Positions 9,958 to 17,700 of a stretch of DNA of 64,000 nucleotides are shown here, one piece after another. The translations under genes and the position numbers were made by a program. The notes below the pieces were generated by a model. It was not told the origin of the DNA and searched no databases. It saw nothing but the letters and a program-made list of their open reading frames with translations. Every line of letters starts with the position of its first letter. Within the stretch, counting starts at the first letter, position 1. Origin of the DNA: Pedobacter helvus (GTDB lineage: Bacteria > Bacteroidota > Bacteroidia > Sphingobacteriales > Sphingobacteriaceae); the NCBI RefSeq assembly GCF_005925325.1, contig NZ_SRMP01000007.1, forward strand, positions 144,685 through 208,684, written 5' to 3'.

Positions 9958-11208
9958 TTATGGTGTAAGTCGCAGATTTAATCCATCTCTAAAATTCCAG
10001 AAGTTTTGTTTTATTTGATATGAAGTGTCAAACAATGTAGCTTCGGCATTTAGTCCCCAAGCAGAGTCAGCATCACCAATATTCCACAAAGTAATTCCCC
10101 AACGTTGTTCTATTGGCACAATTTCCTGGTATGCTTTTGCGATGTTATAGTATAACGTTTTTTGCAAATTACGTCGGTTGGTCAAATCGCTAGAGGGAAC
10201 AGTTGTCTCACTAGCACCTAGCAAAGAAATATCCAATTCTGCGATGTGCACTAACAATCCGGTTTCTTTCATCTTTTGTATTGCCGCTCTAATGCTACTC
10301 AAAGGTGTATTGTATCTTACATGCATTTGAAGACCTACACCATTGATAATTGGATCGCCACCTTCTCTCATGGGCTTTAATTGCATTACCTTGTTATAAA
10401 TAGCATCTAGCTTTGCGGTAGAGTACTCGTGGCCATAATCGTTGTAAAATAATTTCAACGTCCAGTTTTGATTGGCTCTTGCTGCTAATCTGGCATAGCG
10501 AAAAGCTTTCTCAATATAAATTTCGCCCATGTATCTTTTCCAAATGCTCCCAATGTCATTTCCATTGGCATCTAGATTGATGTTGCCTCTTAAAGTTCCA
10601 TTGTCGTAGTAAGCTTCATTAACCACATCCCACGATTTTAACAGCGGCAACAAGGGGCTTCCCCCTTTATAATTCTGGCTATAAAAGCCTACGGTTTTAT
10701 CTATATGTCTTTTCATTATAGCATTTAAAGTATCCGCCCTATCAGCTACTGGTGTAGCATTCACATTGGTAGAGAGCCAGTTCGGCAATGCCCGATGCCA
10801 TACTAATGCATGACCATGAATACGTTTGTTCCCATGATCTTTTGCCAAGTTGGGTATTTTTTCGTTTTTTTCTTCTACTCCATTTCCTAGTATTCCAAAA
10901 TCCCAAGTGTACTTAGCAGGATTAAGGCTATTCATTTTCATATCGTTTTCAGCTGTTATGCTGTTGTAATGCAACTTTGCCAAATCCTTATAGGCTACTA
11001 CACTAAACCTGTTAGAGTTTACGGCGGCTCCTACCATCACATTGCTGTTCACTTCCTGTAATATGGAGCTCACACTCATTGTACTAACCGACATTAATTT
11101 TTCTGGCGATAGGCTAACAGTATCTAAAACTGTCTCTTTCTCCTGTTTTTTACAGGCACTAAGCATACTGCCCAGCACCAACACGGTGATAGTTATTTTT
11201 TTGTTCAT
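9958..11208 (-). CDS. GH10 endo-beta-1,4-xylanase lipoprotein
   Basis: A 416-residue enzyme of the GH10 xylanase family that cleaves the xylan backbone. MNKKITITVLVLGSMLSAC is a lipoprotein signal with Cys19, so it is probably lipid-anchored, plausibly on the cell surface. The GH10 barrel runs from about 55 to 410. Visible motifs are HGHALVWH (131-138), SWDVVNEAYY with acid/base Glu198, FYNDYGHEY, GLQMHVRY and HIAELDIS with nucleophile Glu324, and GITLWNIGDADSAW near the end. A 15-20 residue segment rich in Asn/Gly (about 208-222) is absent from the other GH10 in this locus. It follows the type A T9SS protein gene after a hairpin and precedes GH3. The A-rich leader contains AACCAAAT. Confidence 0.95.
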   Translation of the reverse strand: MNKKITITVLVLGSMLSACKKQEKETVLDTVSLSPEKLMSVSTMSVSSILQEVNSNVMVGAAVNSNRFSVVAYKDLAKLHYNSITAENDMKMNSLNPAKYTWDFGILGNGVEEKNEKIPNLAKDHGNKRIHGHALVWHRALPNWLSTNVNATPVADRADTLNAIMKRHIDKTVGFYSQNYKGGSPLLPLLKSWDVVNEAYYDNGTLRGNINLDANGNDIGSIWKRYMGEIYIEKAFRYARLAARANQNWTLKLFYNDYGHEYSTAKLDAIYNKVMQLKPMREGGDPIINGVGLQMHVRYNTPLSSIRAAIQKMKETGLLVHIAELDISLLGASETTVPSSDLTNRRNLQKTLYYNIAKAYQEIVPIEQRWGITLWNIGDADSAWGLNAEATLFDTSYQIKQNFWNFRDGLNLRLTP

Positions 11209-11237
11209 GACTTATATTTGGTTAAGGTTGACTATGT

Positions 11238-11284
11238 AAAAAACTATCTACTAATTATCCAAAGATGTGATTGGATAGTTTTTT
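11238..11284 (-). terminator. intra-operon hairpin, possible terminator or attenuator
   Basis: AAAAAACTATC (11238-11248) pairs with GATAGTTTTTT (11274-11284), an 11-base stem around a 25-base loop that itself contains TATCCAA/TTGGATA. In the minus-strand transcript it follows the stop codon at 11294 by about 10 bases and ends in a U run, and it lies 29 bases before the GH10 start at 11208. It could reduce read-through to GH10 and GH3. The plus strand also shows a hairpin plus T run, so it could act in both directions. Confidence 0.5.
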
Positions 11285-11293
11285 TTTTATCAA

Positions 11294-12946
11294 TTACAGT
11301 AAAGCTTTTTTAGCCACTTTCCCTTCTGCCGTATTCAAAACAACAACATTTAACCCGCTTGGCAATTTACCTACTGGCAATGTAACTTTGTTATAGCCTT
11401 TCTCTAGCAATGTAGATTGTTTGTGGTTTACTTTTCCATTCACATCAACTACTTGGATTTTTGCCTGCTGTACTTTAGATGCATAAATATTTAATTCTAC
11501 TTTATTACCATTATTAACAATATTGAAATCGGTTTTAGGTACTGATATTGTTGCACTTACCGGGCCGAATAATTCGCTGTTACCATCAAAATCTACTTGT
11601 TTTAACTGATAATAACTTACCCCAGGCAGTGGTTTCTCGTCCACAAAACTGTAGTTCGAAGCGTTGCCAGTGGTTCCGCTTGCATTTACTTGAGCTATTT
11701 TCACAAAACCATTAACTGTCGAGGAACGCAAAATATCGAAATGAGAACTATTGGCTTCGCTTGCCGTGCTCCAATTTAAACGGATAGCTCCGTTTTTCTC
11801 ATTTGCATTGAAGGCCGTTAACTTTACTGGCAAAACGCTTGTACCTGGTGCCATAGTTACCCCACGAAAGGTTGTGTTAGCTGGTGCGGTAGCAATAAGC
11901 GTAGTGGTACCGGTTAAATAGCGAGCAGGTTCATCTCCTTCATTTGAAGTTAAAAAACTATCGCTATAGCGTCTCAATTCGGAAGCACCGCCATTATTTG
12001 GGTTTGAATAAGTTGTAAAATACAAATTAACGCCGCTACCGCTGCTATAAATGCCTGCAATACTTTTAGTGTTAAGCGGCAGCTCAACACTCTTAAAATC
12101 TACCCAACTTGTTCCACCAGCGTTTGAACGAAACTTTCTTAACAGCGGAATTCCAGTACCGCCAGATGCCAAAGTATTATCATCAATAATGTAAAGGAAT
12201 GTTCTGCCTGATGCAGATTTAAACACAATTGCCTGGTGGCCATTTCTTAAAGTATTAGCAGGAAAACTCAAAGGCGTACCGAAAGCAGTTTGCGAACTCA
12301 AAGGCAAATTTGTACTTGCTAGGGTATTAGCTCCTATCGGCGCAAAAATTTTATCTGCCACCGTTGGCGTTGCACCCAATGAAGTTGCTGCAATAGTTAA
12401 CACCCTTGGTGCGTTCTGATCTGTAGATACCCTAGTAGAACCAGTAGCGGTACCTAATGTTTTATACCGAACACCGTTTTGAAAACCACTAAAATACACT
12501 GCAGAACCCTCTACTACTACAGAACGAGGTGCGCCGATATTATCTGACGATGCTACTAATGTGTTTGATGACCATGTACCTGCTGCATTCAGCGTACCTA
12601 TCACGAATTCTCCCGCTTGCGAAGGATGATATCCGATCACAGAAAATGTGCTACAATCTTTAGATAAAACTGGATAACCCTCGTTTTCAAAAGTCCCATC
12701 GCCCTTCAATCCCAAACCTTCGAAACCATAATTACCGCCACTTGCTGTTTGCGGTATTGCAATGCTCTTTACAAACACACCGGCTGGCGTGTATTCGTCA
12801 ACAAATACGGGGACACGAGTTCCGTTGCTCATTGGTGCTACACCATTACCGTAACGGTATACCGCCAAGTTACCCGGAGCAAATTGGGCAAAAGCACTGA
12901 GAGCCCCTATTGCTGTTAAAAAGATGGTTAGTAGTCTTTTTTTCAT
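11294..12946 (-). CDS. secreted T9SS cargo protein, type A sorting domain, unknown N-terminal domain
   Basis: A 550-residue protein with a signal peptide (1-20, SAFAQ) and a large N-terminal domain (about 22-370) that I cannot assign. It is rich in beta strands (AVYRYGNG, VPVFVDEY, EGYPVLS, VYFSGFQNGVRY) and closely resembles residues 25-365 of the protein at 14014-16509. After about 373 comes a beta-sandwich-like segment (LPVKLTAFNANEKNGAIRLNW) common before T9SS sorting domains. The last 75 residues (NIYASKVQQAKIQVVDVNGK ... VAKKALL) form a type A T9SS C-terminal domain. Family knowledge then predicts export across the outer membrane and attachment to or release from the surface. The xylan-locus context suggests a glycan-related role, which is inference. 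Confidence 0.85.
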   Translation of the reverse strand: MKKRLLTIFLTAIGALSAFAQFAPGNLAVYRYGNGVAPMSNGTRVPVFVDEYTPAGVFVKSIAIPQTASGGNYGFEGLGLKGDGTFENEGYPVLSKDCSTFSVIGYHPSQAGEFVIGTLNAAGTWSSNTLVASSDNIGAPRSVVVEGSAVYFSGFQNGVRYKTLGTATGSTRVSTDQNAPRVLTIAATSLGATPTVADKIFAPIGANTLASTNLPLSSQTAFGTPLSFPANTLRNGHQAIVFKSASGRTFLYIIDDNTLASGGTGIPLLRKFRSNAGGTSWVDFKSVELPLNTKSIAGIYSSGSGVNLYFTTYSNPNNGGASELRRYSDSFLTSNEGDEPARYLTGTTTLIATAPANTTFRGVTMAPGTSVLPVKLTAFNANEKNGAIRLNWSTASEANSSHFDILRSSTVNGFVKIAQVNASGTTGNASNYSFVDEKPLPGVSYYQLKQVDFDGNSELFGPVSATISVPKTDFNIVNNGNKVELNIYASKVQQAKIQVVDVNGKVNHKQSTLLEKGYNKVTLPVGKLPSGLNVVVLNTAEGKVAKKALL

Positions 12947-13030
12947 ACGCTGGTCAAATTAAGTTTATATTGGTTATGAAATATCTTTTTGATTTGGTAA
13001 AGCTTATTTCGACTAATTCACAGTAATAGG

Positions 13031-13966
13031 TTATTGCTTTTTCTTTCCCAGCAATACCCCTAAACCAATTTCAAAATCTCCGCCAGTAAATGAGCGAATA
13101 GCCGATGGACCAATACTATAAATTGCGCTGAGTTTAAATTGTTCATATTTCACACCCATACCAACAGTTGCGTTTTTGGTGCTGTGGTAAAGACCAAACA
13201 GGCTGAATTTTTGTTGATAAGACAAGCCTAAGCCACCTTCTACAATATTGTCCATTCCTTTAATACCGCGATAAACTACCTTAGGTTCTACAGAAAAGTC
13301 GTTACCCGCCAGTATTTTATAAGAAGCGGAAGTAAAAAAAGTAGCGTAGTTTATTCCTGTTATAAAATTGGGATCTGTATTTAAAACATTGTTTAAGTTT
13401 AACAACGTTGCCTGCAAGTTTAATTTCTCATCGGTGTAAGCTGCACCGAAATCTCCATCTAACCTGTAACCTCTATCATTAAAACGACTGACAGCCGGAT
13501 CATAATTTTCTGCAGTAATATCTTCTCTATTCACAAAATCTTTTGTTAAGCCAGCAGATAGTCCAAAATGCAACTTACCTAAGGCTGATACTGGCAAATG
13601 ATAGGCATAGGTAGCCATAATGCGATGGTGATTAACCAAACCACTTTTTGATAAATCTACATTTAAACCTAGTGCCGCCTTTTCGGAAAATGCATACTCT
13701 CCTGTAAAAACCTGGTAAGTTGGGGCGTTTGGAATTTCATTGAATTGCTTGCGATAAAGTAAATTTAGATTGATATCCCCACTTGCTCCTGCCATAGCCG
13801 GATTACCCAAATACTGGTTATAGAAATACATATTTCCCATTGGACTAAGTTGGGCCAATGCTGTATTTATATGTATAAGCCCGAAGAATACAAGCAGGTA
13901 TTTGATATTCATTTTTACTTTCATTCGAGTAATTTTATTTCTTTTCTTTAATGGAATTGGGTTCAT
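13031..13966 (-). CDS. PorP/SprF-family type IX secretion outer-membrane protein
   Basis: A 311-residue member of the PorP/SprF family of outer-membrane barrels. Seen: export signal (KYLLVFFGLIHINTALAQ), then the family hallmark QLSPMGNMYFYNQYLGNPAMAG, followed by repeated amphipathic beta strands and the end GGDFEIGLGVLLGKK. SprF-like proteins commonly sit next to genes for cargo with type B (gliding-motility-associated) sorting domains and are needed to secrete that cargo; the upstream neighbour at 14014-16509 is exactly such a cargo, 47 bases away. The long start at 13966 puts 14 basic residues before MKVKMNIKYLL; an ATG at 13924 gives a better signal peptide. Confidence 0.9.
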   Translation of the reverse strand: MNPIPLKKRNKITRMKVKMNIKYLLVFFGLIHINTALAQLSPMGNMYFYNQYLGNPAMAGASGDINLNLLYRKQFNEIPNAPTYQVFTGEYAFSEKAALGLNVDLSKSGLVNHHRIMATYAYHLPVSALGKLHFGLSAGLTKDFVNREDITAENYDPAVSRFNDRGYRLDGDFGAAYTDEKLNLQATLLNLNNVLNTDPNFITGINYATFFTSASYKILAGNDFSVEPKVVYRGIKGMDNIVEGGLGLSYQQKFSLFGLYHSTKNATVGMGVKYEQFKLSAIYSIGPSAIRSFTGGDFEIGLGVLLGKKKQ

Positions 13967-14013
13967 TAATTCACTAAGTATTAATCAGTGCTTAAGTGCT
14001 GATAGCTCATCCT

Positions 14014-16509
14014 CTAATTAATTAACATGGTCAGTGAACCTTTCTTTTTTGGCAAACCAGCACCAAAATCAATGATGTAGTAGTAGGTGTCTTCCTTTAA
14101 CGATGAACCGGCAACACGCCCATCCCAATCATTTTGGTAACCTTTTTTGCTAAATATTACGCGACCGGCTCTATCAAAAACTCTAACCAAACTTTCTGGA
14201 TACATGTCAATGTTCTTGATCACCCAGAAATCGTTTACGCCATCGCCGTTTGGCGAAACCAGATTTGCGGCCGCTACAATATTGTAGTTATCGCTAACAT
14301 TTAAAGTAAATTCTGTAACAGTTGCGCAACCACCTTCATTTGTAACTACTACTTTGTAAGTAGTGTTTAGCTGAGGTCTAACGGTTATTGTTGCAGTGTT
14401 TGTTGCACCAACAATACTTCCATGAGCTTCCCATTGATAGGTGGCACCACCTGCAGCAGTTAATCTTACCGCTACACCTTTATCAACCACGTTTCCTTTA
14501 TCAGAGCTGATAGTAGCTATAGGAAATGGGGAAATTTTTAGTGTAAAACTCTCTAGGTGAATATCTACTCCGCCGTTTGCAACACCGCCATTATCCTTAA
14601 GCGTAACTGTTATTACCGGCTCTCCGGTGGTGTCGGCATTTAGGCGATAACGAATTTCGCCATTACCACTTGCTAATAGATTAACCTGCAGACTTTGAAA
14701 AACTGCTGGTTGGTTTGAACTAATTGTTGCAGTTACCGTTTGCCCTGCCTCTGGACCTGCGGTAACTCCAGAAATTGCAATTACTTTCTCTTCTGTTCCA
14801 GCGCAGGTAGTTTTGTTGCCGATAGTTGCCATGGTAGGCTTCTCATTTACATCGTTGATGCTAACCTGAAATGTTTGTTCAACACTAAAATTAGAAGAAG
14901 ATGTAATCCTTACTCTCACATTGTAAACACGCTGTGCTTCAAAATCTAATATTGCATTTGTACGCAGTTGATTTCCAAAAATTTGAAATTTTGAATTATC
15001 AGCATCTCCTGTTCCAGCTACTAATGCATAAGTTACATTGGTAATACTAGCAGGTTGAGCAGCAAATTGTCCGGCAACTGTACCTAAAGGTTGATTTTCA
15101 TAGAGTGTTTGTGGAGTAAAACTGATACCTGTTATAATACCAGAACCTGCCGTTACATTCACCGTATTTGAATAGATAACCGGACCACCTGGCTCTATGC
15201 CTCTAACTTTGTAATAATAAGTTGTACCGGCAACTGCTGTGTTATCTGTATAAGTAATTACATTTTGGGCAAGGGTTGCCAAAACGTTAAAATTAACTCC
15301 ATCTGTAGATCTAGCTATTTCAAAGCCAGTTTCGGTTGTAGAATTATCTTTCCAGTTTAACCTTATTTCGTTGAGCGAAATCACATTCGCTGTTAATTCG
15401 CTTGGCACCTTACCGTAGGCAGGCGCCATTGTAACTCCCCTAAAGGTAGTATTGGTAGGTGCAGTAGCTATAAGCCTTGCCGTACCTGTCATATTCGCTG
15501 TTGGGTCCGCTTCATTTGCGGCTGTAAAACTATTGGTAAAGGCATACAATTGCGACGCACCACCTGCACTAGGATTAGCGTAAGTAGTAAAATAAAGCGT
15601 AACTCCTGTACTTGAATAAACACCGGCGATGCTTTTAGTATTAACAGGCACTGCAATATTGCCAAAGGAAACCCAATCACTTCCACTAGCATTTGATCGA
15701 TATTTTTTGATTAAGGGTGATCCGCCATTATCATCCAAAACATAAATGATGGTTCTGCCAGTAGTGGATTTAAATGCTAAAACCTGATGTGCACTTACCA
15801 ATGGTGCAGCTCCGGGAATGTTGGGCGCCGTAGCAAAAGCAACCGAAGTAGTTGGCAAGTTGGCACTCGGGATAGTAGTACTTGCGTTTGGAGCAAAAAC
15901 CTTAACTGCAACCGTAGGTCCGGCGCCAAGTGACGTTTCGGCAATACCAAGCACTCTGGGTGCATTTTGATCATTTGAAACCCTTGTTGAAGCTGAATTT
16001 GTACCCAATTGTTTATATCTAACGCCATTTTGAAAGCCGTTAAAATAGACCGCATTACCTTCTACTACGGCCGACCGAGGTGTACCTATTGCATCTGCAG
16101 TAGCCACCAAAGTTGTAGTATTTACATCGCCAGCGGCGTTAATAGTCCCTATCACAAACTGGCCAGCTTGGGCAGGATTATAACCGATAATAGATAGGGT
16201 TTCTCCATTTCTAGAAAGCACAGGGTATCCCTCCGCCTCAAAGGTACCGCCGGTGGTTAATCCTAAACCTTCTAATCCATAATTTGTACCATTAGCTGTT
16301 CTCGAAATACTGATTGTACGAACTTTCGCTCCAGTGACCGGATTATACTCGTCAATAAAAACAGGAACCCTTCCCCCATTAGCCAATGCGCTACCATCTC
16401 CGTAGCGATAAACCGTCAAATTACCTGCTGTAAACTGTGCAGACGCAGAATAACCTATACTTAGTATAGCAAGAATTAAGAGTAGCTTTTTTTTCATTCG
16501 CTTTAACAT
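14014..16509 (-). CDS. large secreted T9SS cargo with type B (gliding-motility-associated) sorting domain
   Basis: An 831-residue multidomain surface protein. Signal peptide to about 25 (SASAQ; the ATG at 16497 is an alternative start), then the same unassigned N-terminal domain as the 11294-12946 product (about 26-365: LTVYRYGDGSA, VPVFIDEYNP, NDQNAPRVLGIAETSLG, TTFRGVTMAP). A fibronectin-III domain follows (about 373-455), a cadherin-like segment (about 457-557), one or two Ig/PKD-like domains (about 560-740) and a C-terminal CHU_C/type B sorting domain (NLVSPNGDGVNDFWVIKNID ... VRVFDRAGRVIFSKKGYQNDWDG). PorP/SprF is encoded next. The N-terminal domain is shared with a type A cargo, so one module is delivered in two ways. 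No catalytic motif was recognised. Confidence 0.88.
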   Translation of the reverse strand: MLKRMKKKLLLILAILSIGYSASAQFTAGNLTVYRYGDGSALANGGRVPVFIDEYNPVTGAKVRTISISRTANGTNYGLEGLGLTTGGTFEAEGYPVLSRNGETLSIIGYNPAQAGQFVIGTINAAGDVNTTTLVATADAIGTPRSAVVEGNAVYFNGFQNGVRYKQLGTNSASTRVSNDQNAPRVLGIAETSLGAGPTVAVKVFAPNASTTIPSANLPTTSVAFATAPNIPGAAPLVSAHQVLAFKSTTGRTIIYVLDDNGGSPLIKKYRSNASGSDWVSFGNIAVPVNTKSIAGVYSSTGVTLYFTTYANPSAGGASQLYAFTNSFTAANEADPTANMTGTARLIATAPTNTTFRGVTMAPAYGKVPSELTANVISLNEIRLNWKDNSTTETGFEIARSTDGVNFNVLATLAQNVITYTDNTAVAGTTYYYKVRGIEPGGPVIYSNTVNVTAGSGIITGISFTPQTLYENQPLGTVAGQFAAQPASITNVTYALVAGTGDADNSKFQIFGNQLRTNAILDFEAQRVYNVRVRITSSSNFSVEQTFQVSINDVNEKPTMATIGNKTTCAGTEEKVIAISGVTAGPEAGQTVTATISSNQPAVFQSLQVNLLASGNGEIRYRLNADTTGEPVITVTLKDNGGVANGGVDIHLESFTLKISPFPIATISSDKGNVVDKGVAVRLTAAGGATYQWEAHGSIVGATNTATITVRPQLNTTYKVVVTNEGGCATVTEFTLNVSDNYNIVAAANLVSPNGDGVNDFWVIKNIDMYPESLVRVFDRAGRVIFSKKGYQNDWDGRVAGSSLKEDTYYYIIDFGAGLPKKKGSLTMLIN

Positions 16510-16519
16510 TTAGCTTTGA

Positions 16520-16549
16520 TAGCTACGACGATAAAAATCATCGCAGCTA
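16520..16549 (-). other. intercistronic hairpin
   Basis: TAGCT (16520-16524) pairs with AGCTA (16545-16549), and imperfect inner pairing brings CGACGAT opposite ATCATCG around an AAAA loop. It lies between the GH10 stop at 16560 and the T9SS cargo start at 16509. No U run follows, so an mRNA processing or stability element is more likely than a terminator. Confidence 0.3.
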
Positions 16550-16559
16550 CAATTTTTAA

Positions 16560-17639
16560 TTATTTTACGCCATCCAAAATACCTTGGTAGGCAGCTTTTC
16601 TACTGTAATTATCATCAAAAGGAAGTGGCCAATCTGGACGCTTATACTCTCCTCTGATCCAACTATCTGCATCGCCAACGTTCCATGTGGTAATCCCAAA
16701 TTGTTGATTTTTAGGAATAGCATTATAGGTACGAACAATGTATTCGTATTTGGCCTTTTGTTGTTCTGCTAAACCGGCGCTGTAAGTTAAGTCTTGGATG
16801 TTATCGGGGTTCATCGCAATATCCAATTCTGCGATGTGCACCCTTAAACCGGTTGCAGCCGCTGTAGTAATAGCTGCCGAAAGATTAGCGTTAGATTGTG
16901 TATATCGGGTGTGCATTTGCATGCCAATGCCATGAATAGGAACCCCTTTTTGAATTAAACTATTTACTAGGTTAATAATTGCTGTCCTCTTAGTTGGGCC
17001 ATATTCATGTCCGTAATCGTTATAGAACAATAAGGCATCGGGGTCTGCTTGATGAGCATAAATGAAGCTTTTCTCAATAAACTCTGGACCCAACTTTTGT
17101 AACCAAATGCTTTCTGGCCTTAGTGAACCATTTTCTGCAATTGCCTCGTTCACTACGTCCCAAGAAGTAACTTTACCTTTATAACGCGTTACAACTGCAG
17201 TGATATGATCCTTCAACAACTTATCCCATGCAGCGGCATCACCCTGAAAGTTTAATACCCATGCTGGTGGATTTTTATGCCAGATCAAGGTATGGCCGTG
17301 TACACGCTTACCGTTTTGTTGGGCAAAATCGACTAAATAATCTGCTTCTGTCCAAGTATAGGTATTTTCAGATGGATGTAATTGCGCAAACTTCATCGCA
17401 TTCTCTGAAGTAAGACTATTAAATTCCTTAATCACTACATTACGGTAAGCCGTGTTTTGTCGAAACAAGCTATTATTTACCGCTGCACCAAATTTGAATG
17501 GCAATGCCTTTTGCAACGTAATACTTTCATCAACCGGAATGGTTAACTCCGGTGACGGGAACACCGGATCGTCTTGGCCTTTTAGGCATCCTCCAAAAAT
17601 TAAACCGAGCGTAACTATTAATATGCTATACTTTTTCAT
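16560..17639 (-). CDS. GH10 endo-beta-1,4-xylanase lipoprotein
   Basis: A 359-residue GH10 xylanase. MKKYSILIVTLGLIFGGC is a lipoprotein signal with Cys18. The barrel covers about 45-355: NSLTSENAMKF, HGHTLIWHKNPPAW (114-127), SWDVVNEAIAENG with acid/base Glu165, FYNDYGHEY, GIGMQMHTRY, HIAELDIAM with nucleophile Glu271, and GITTWNVGDADSWI. Length is normal for a single-domain GH10 with no carbohydrate-binding insert. It lies between GH2 and the T9SS cargo genes. It differs enough from the GH10 at 9958 to be an old paralogue, and the two may prefer different chain lengths or branching; that is inference. Both enzymes have AELD where many family members have TELD at the nucleophile. Confidence 0.95.
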   Translation of the reverse strand: MKKYSILIVTLGLIFGGCLKGQDDPVFPSPELTIPVDESITLQKALPFKFGAAVNNSLFRQNTAYRNVVIKEFNSLTSENAMKFAQLHPSENTYTWTEADYLVDFAQQNGKRVHGHTLIWHKNPPAWVLNFQGDAAAWDKLLKDHITAVVTRYKGKVTSWDVVNEAIAENGSLRPESIWLQKLGPEFIEKSFIYAHQADPDALLFYNDYGHEYGPTKRTAIINLVNSLIQKGVPIHGIGMQMHTRYTQSNANLSAAITTAAATGLRVHIAELDIAMNPDNIQDLTYSAGLAEQQKAKYEYIVRTYNAIPKNQQFGITTWNVGDADSWIRGEYKRPDWPLPFDDNYSRKAAYQGILDGVK

Positions 17640-17700
17640 TGTACTTCGTATTTGAGATATGAGTATTGAGATTATTTACTAATCCACTACCCCTAATTCC

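Noticed and set aside
13985..14004. Palindrome-like ATCAG ... CTGAT between T9SS cargo and PorP/SprF genes
   Set aside because: Central mismatches break the stem; it is largely a direct repeat of AGTGCT, so no clear function.
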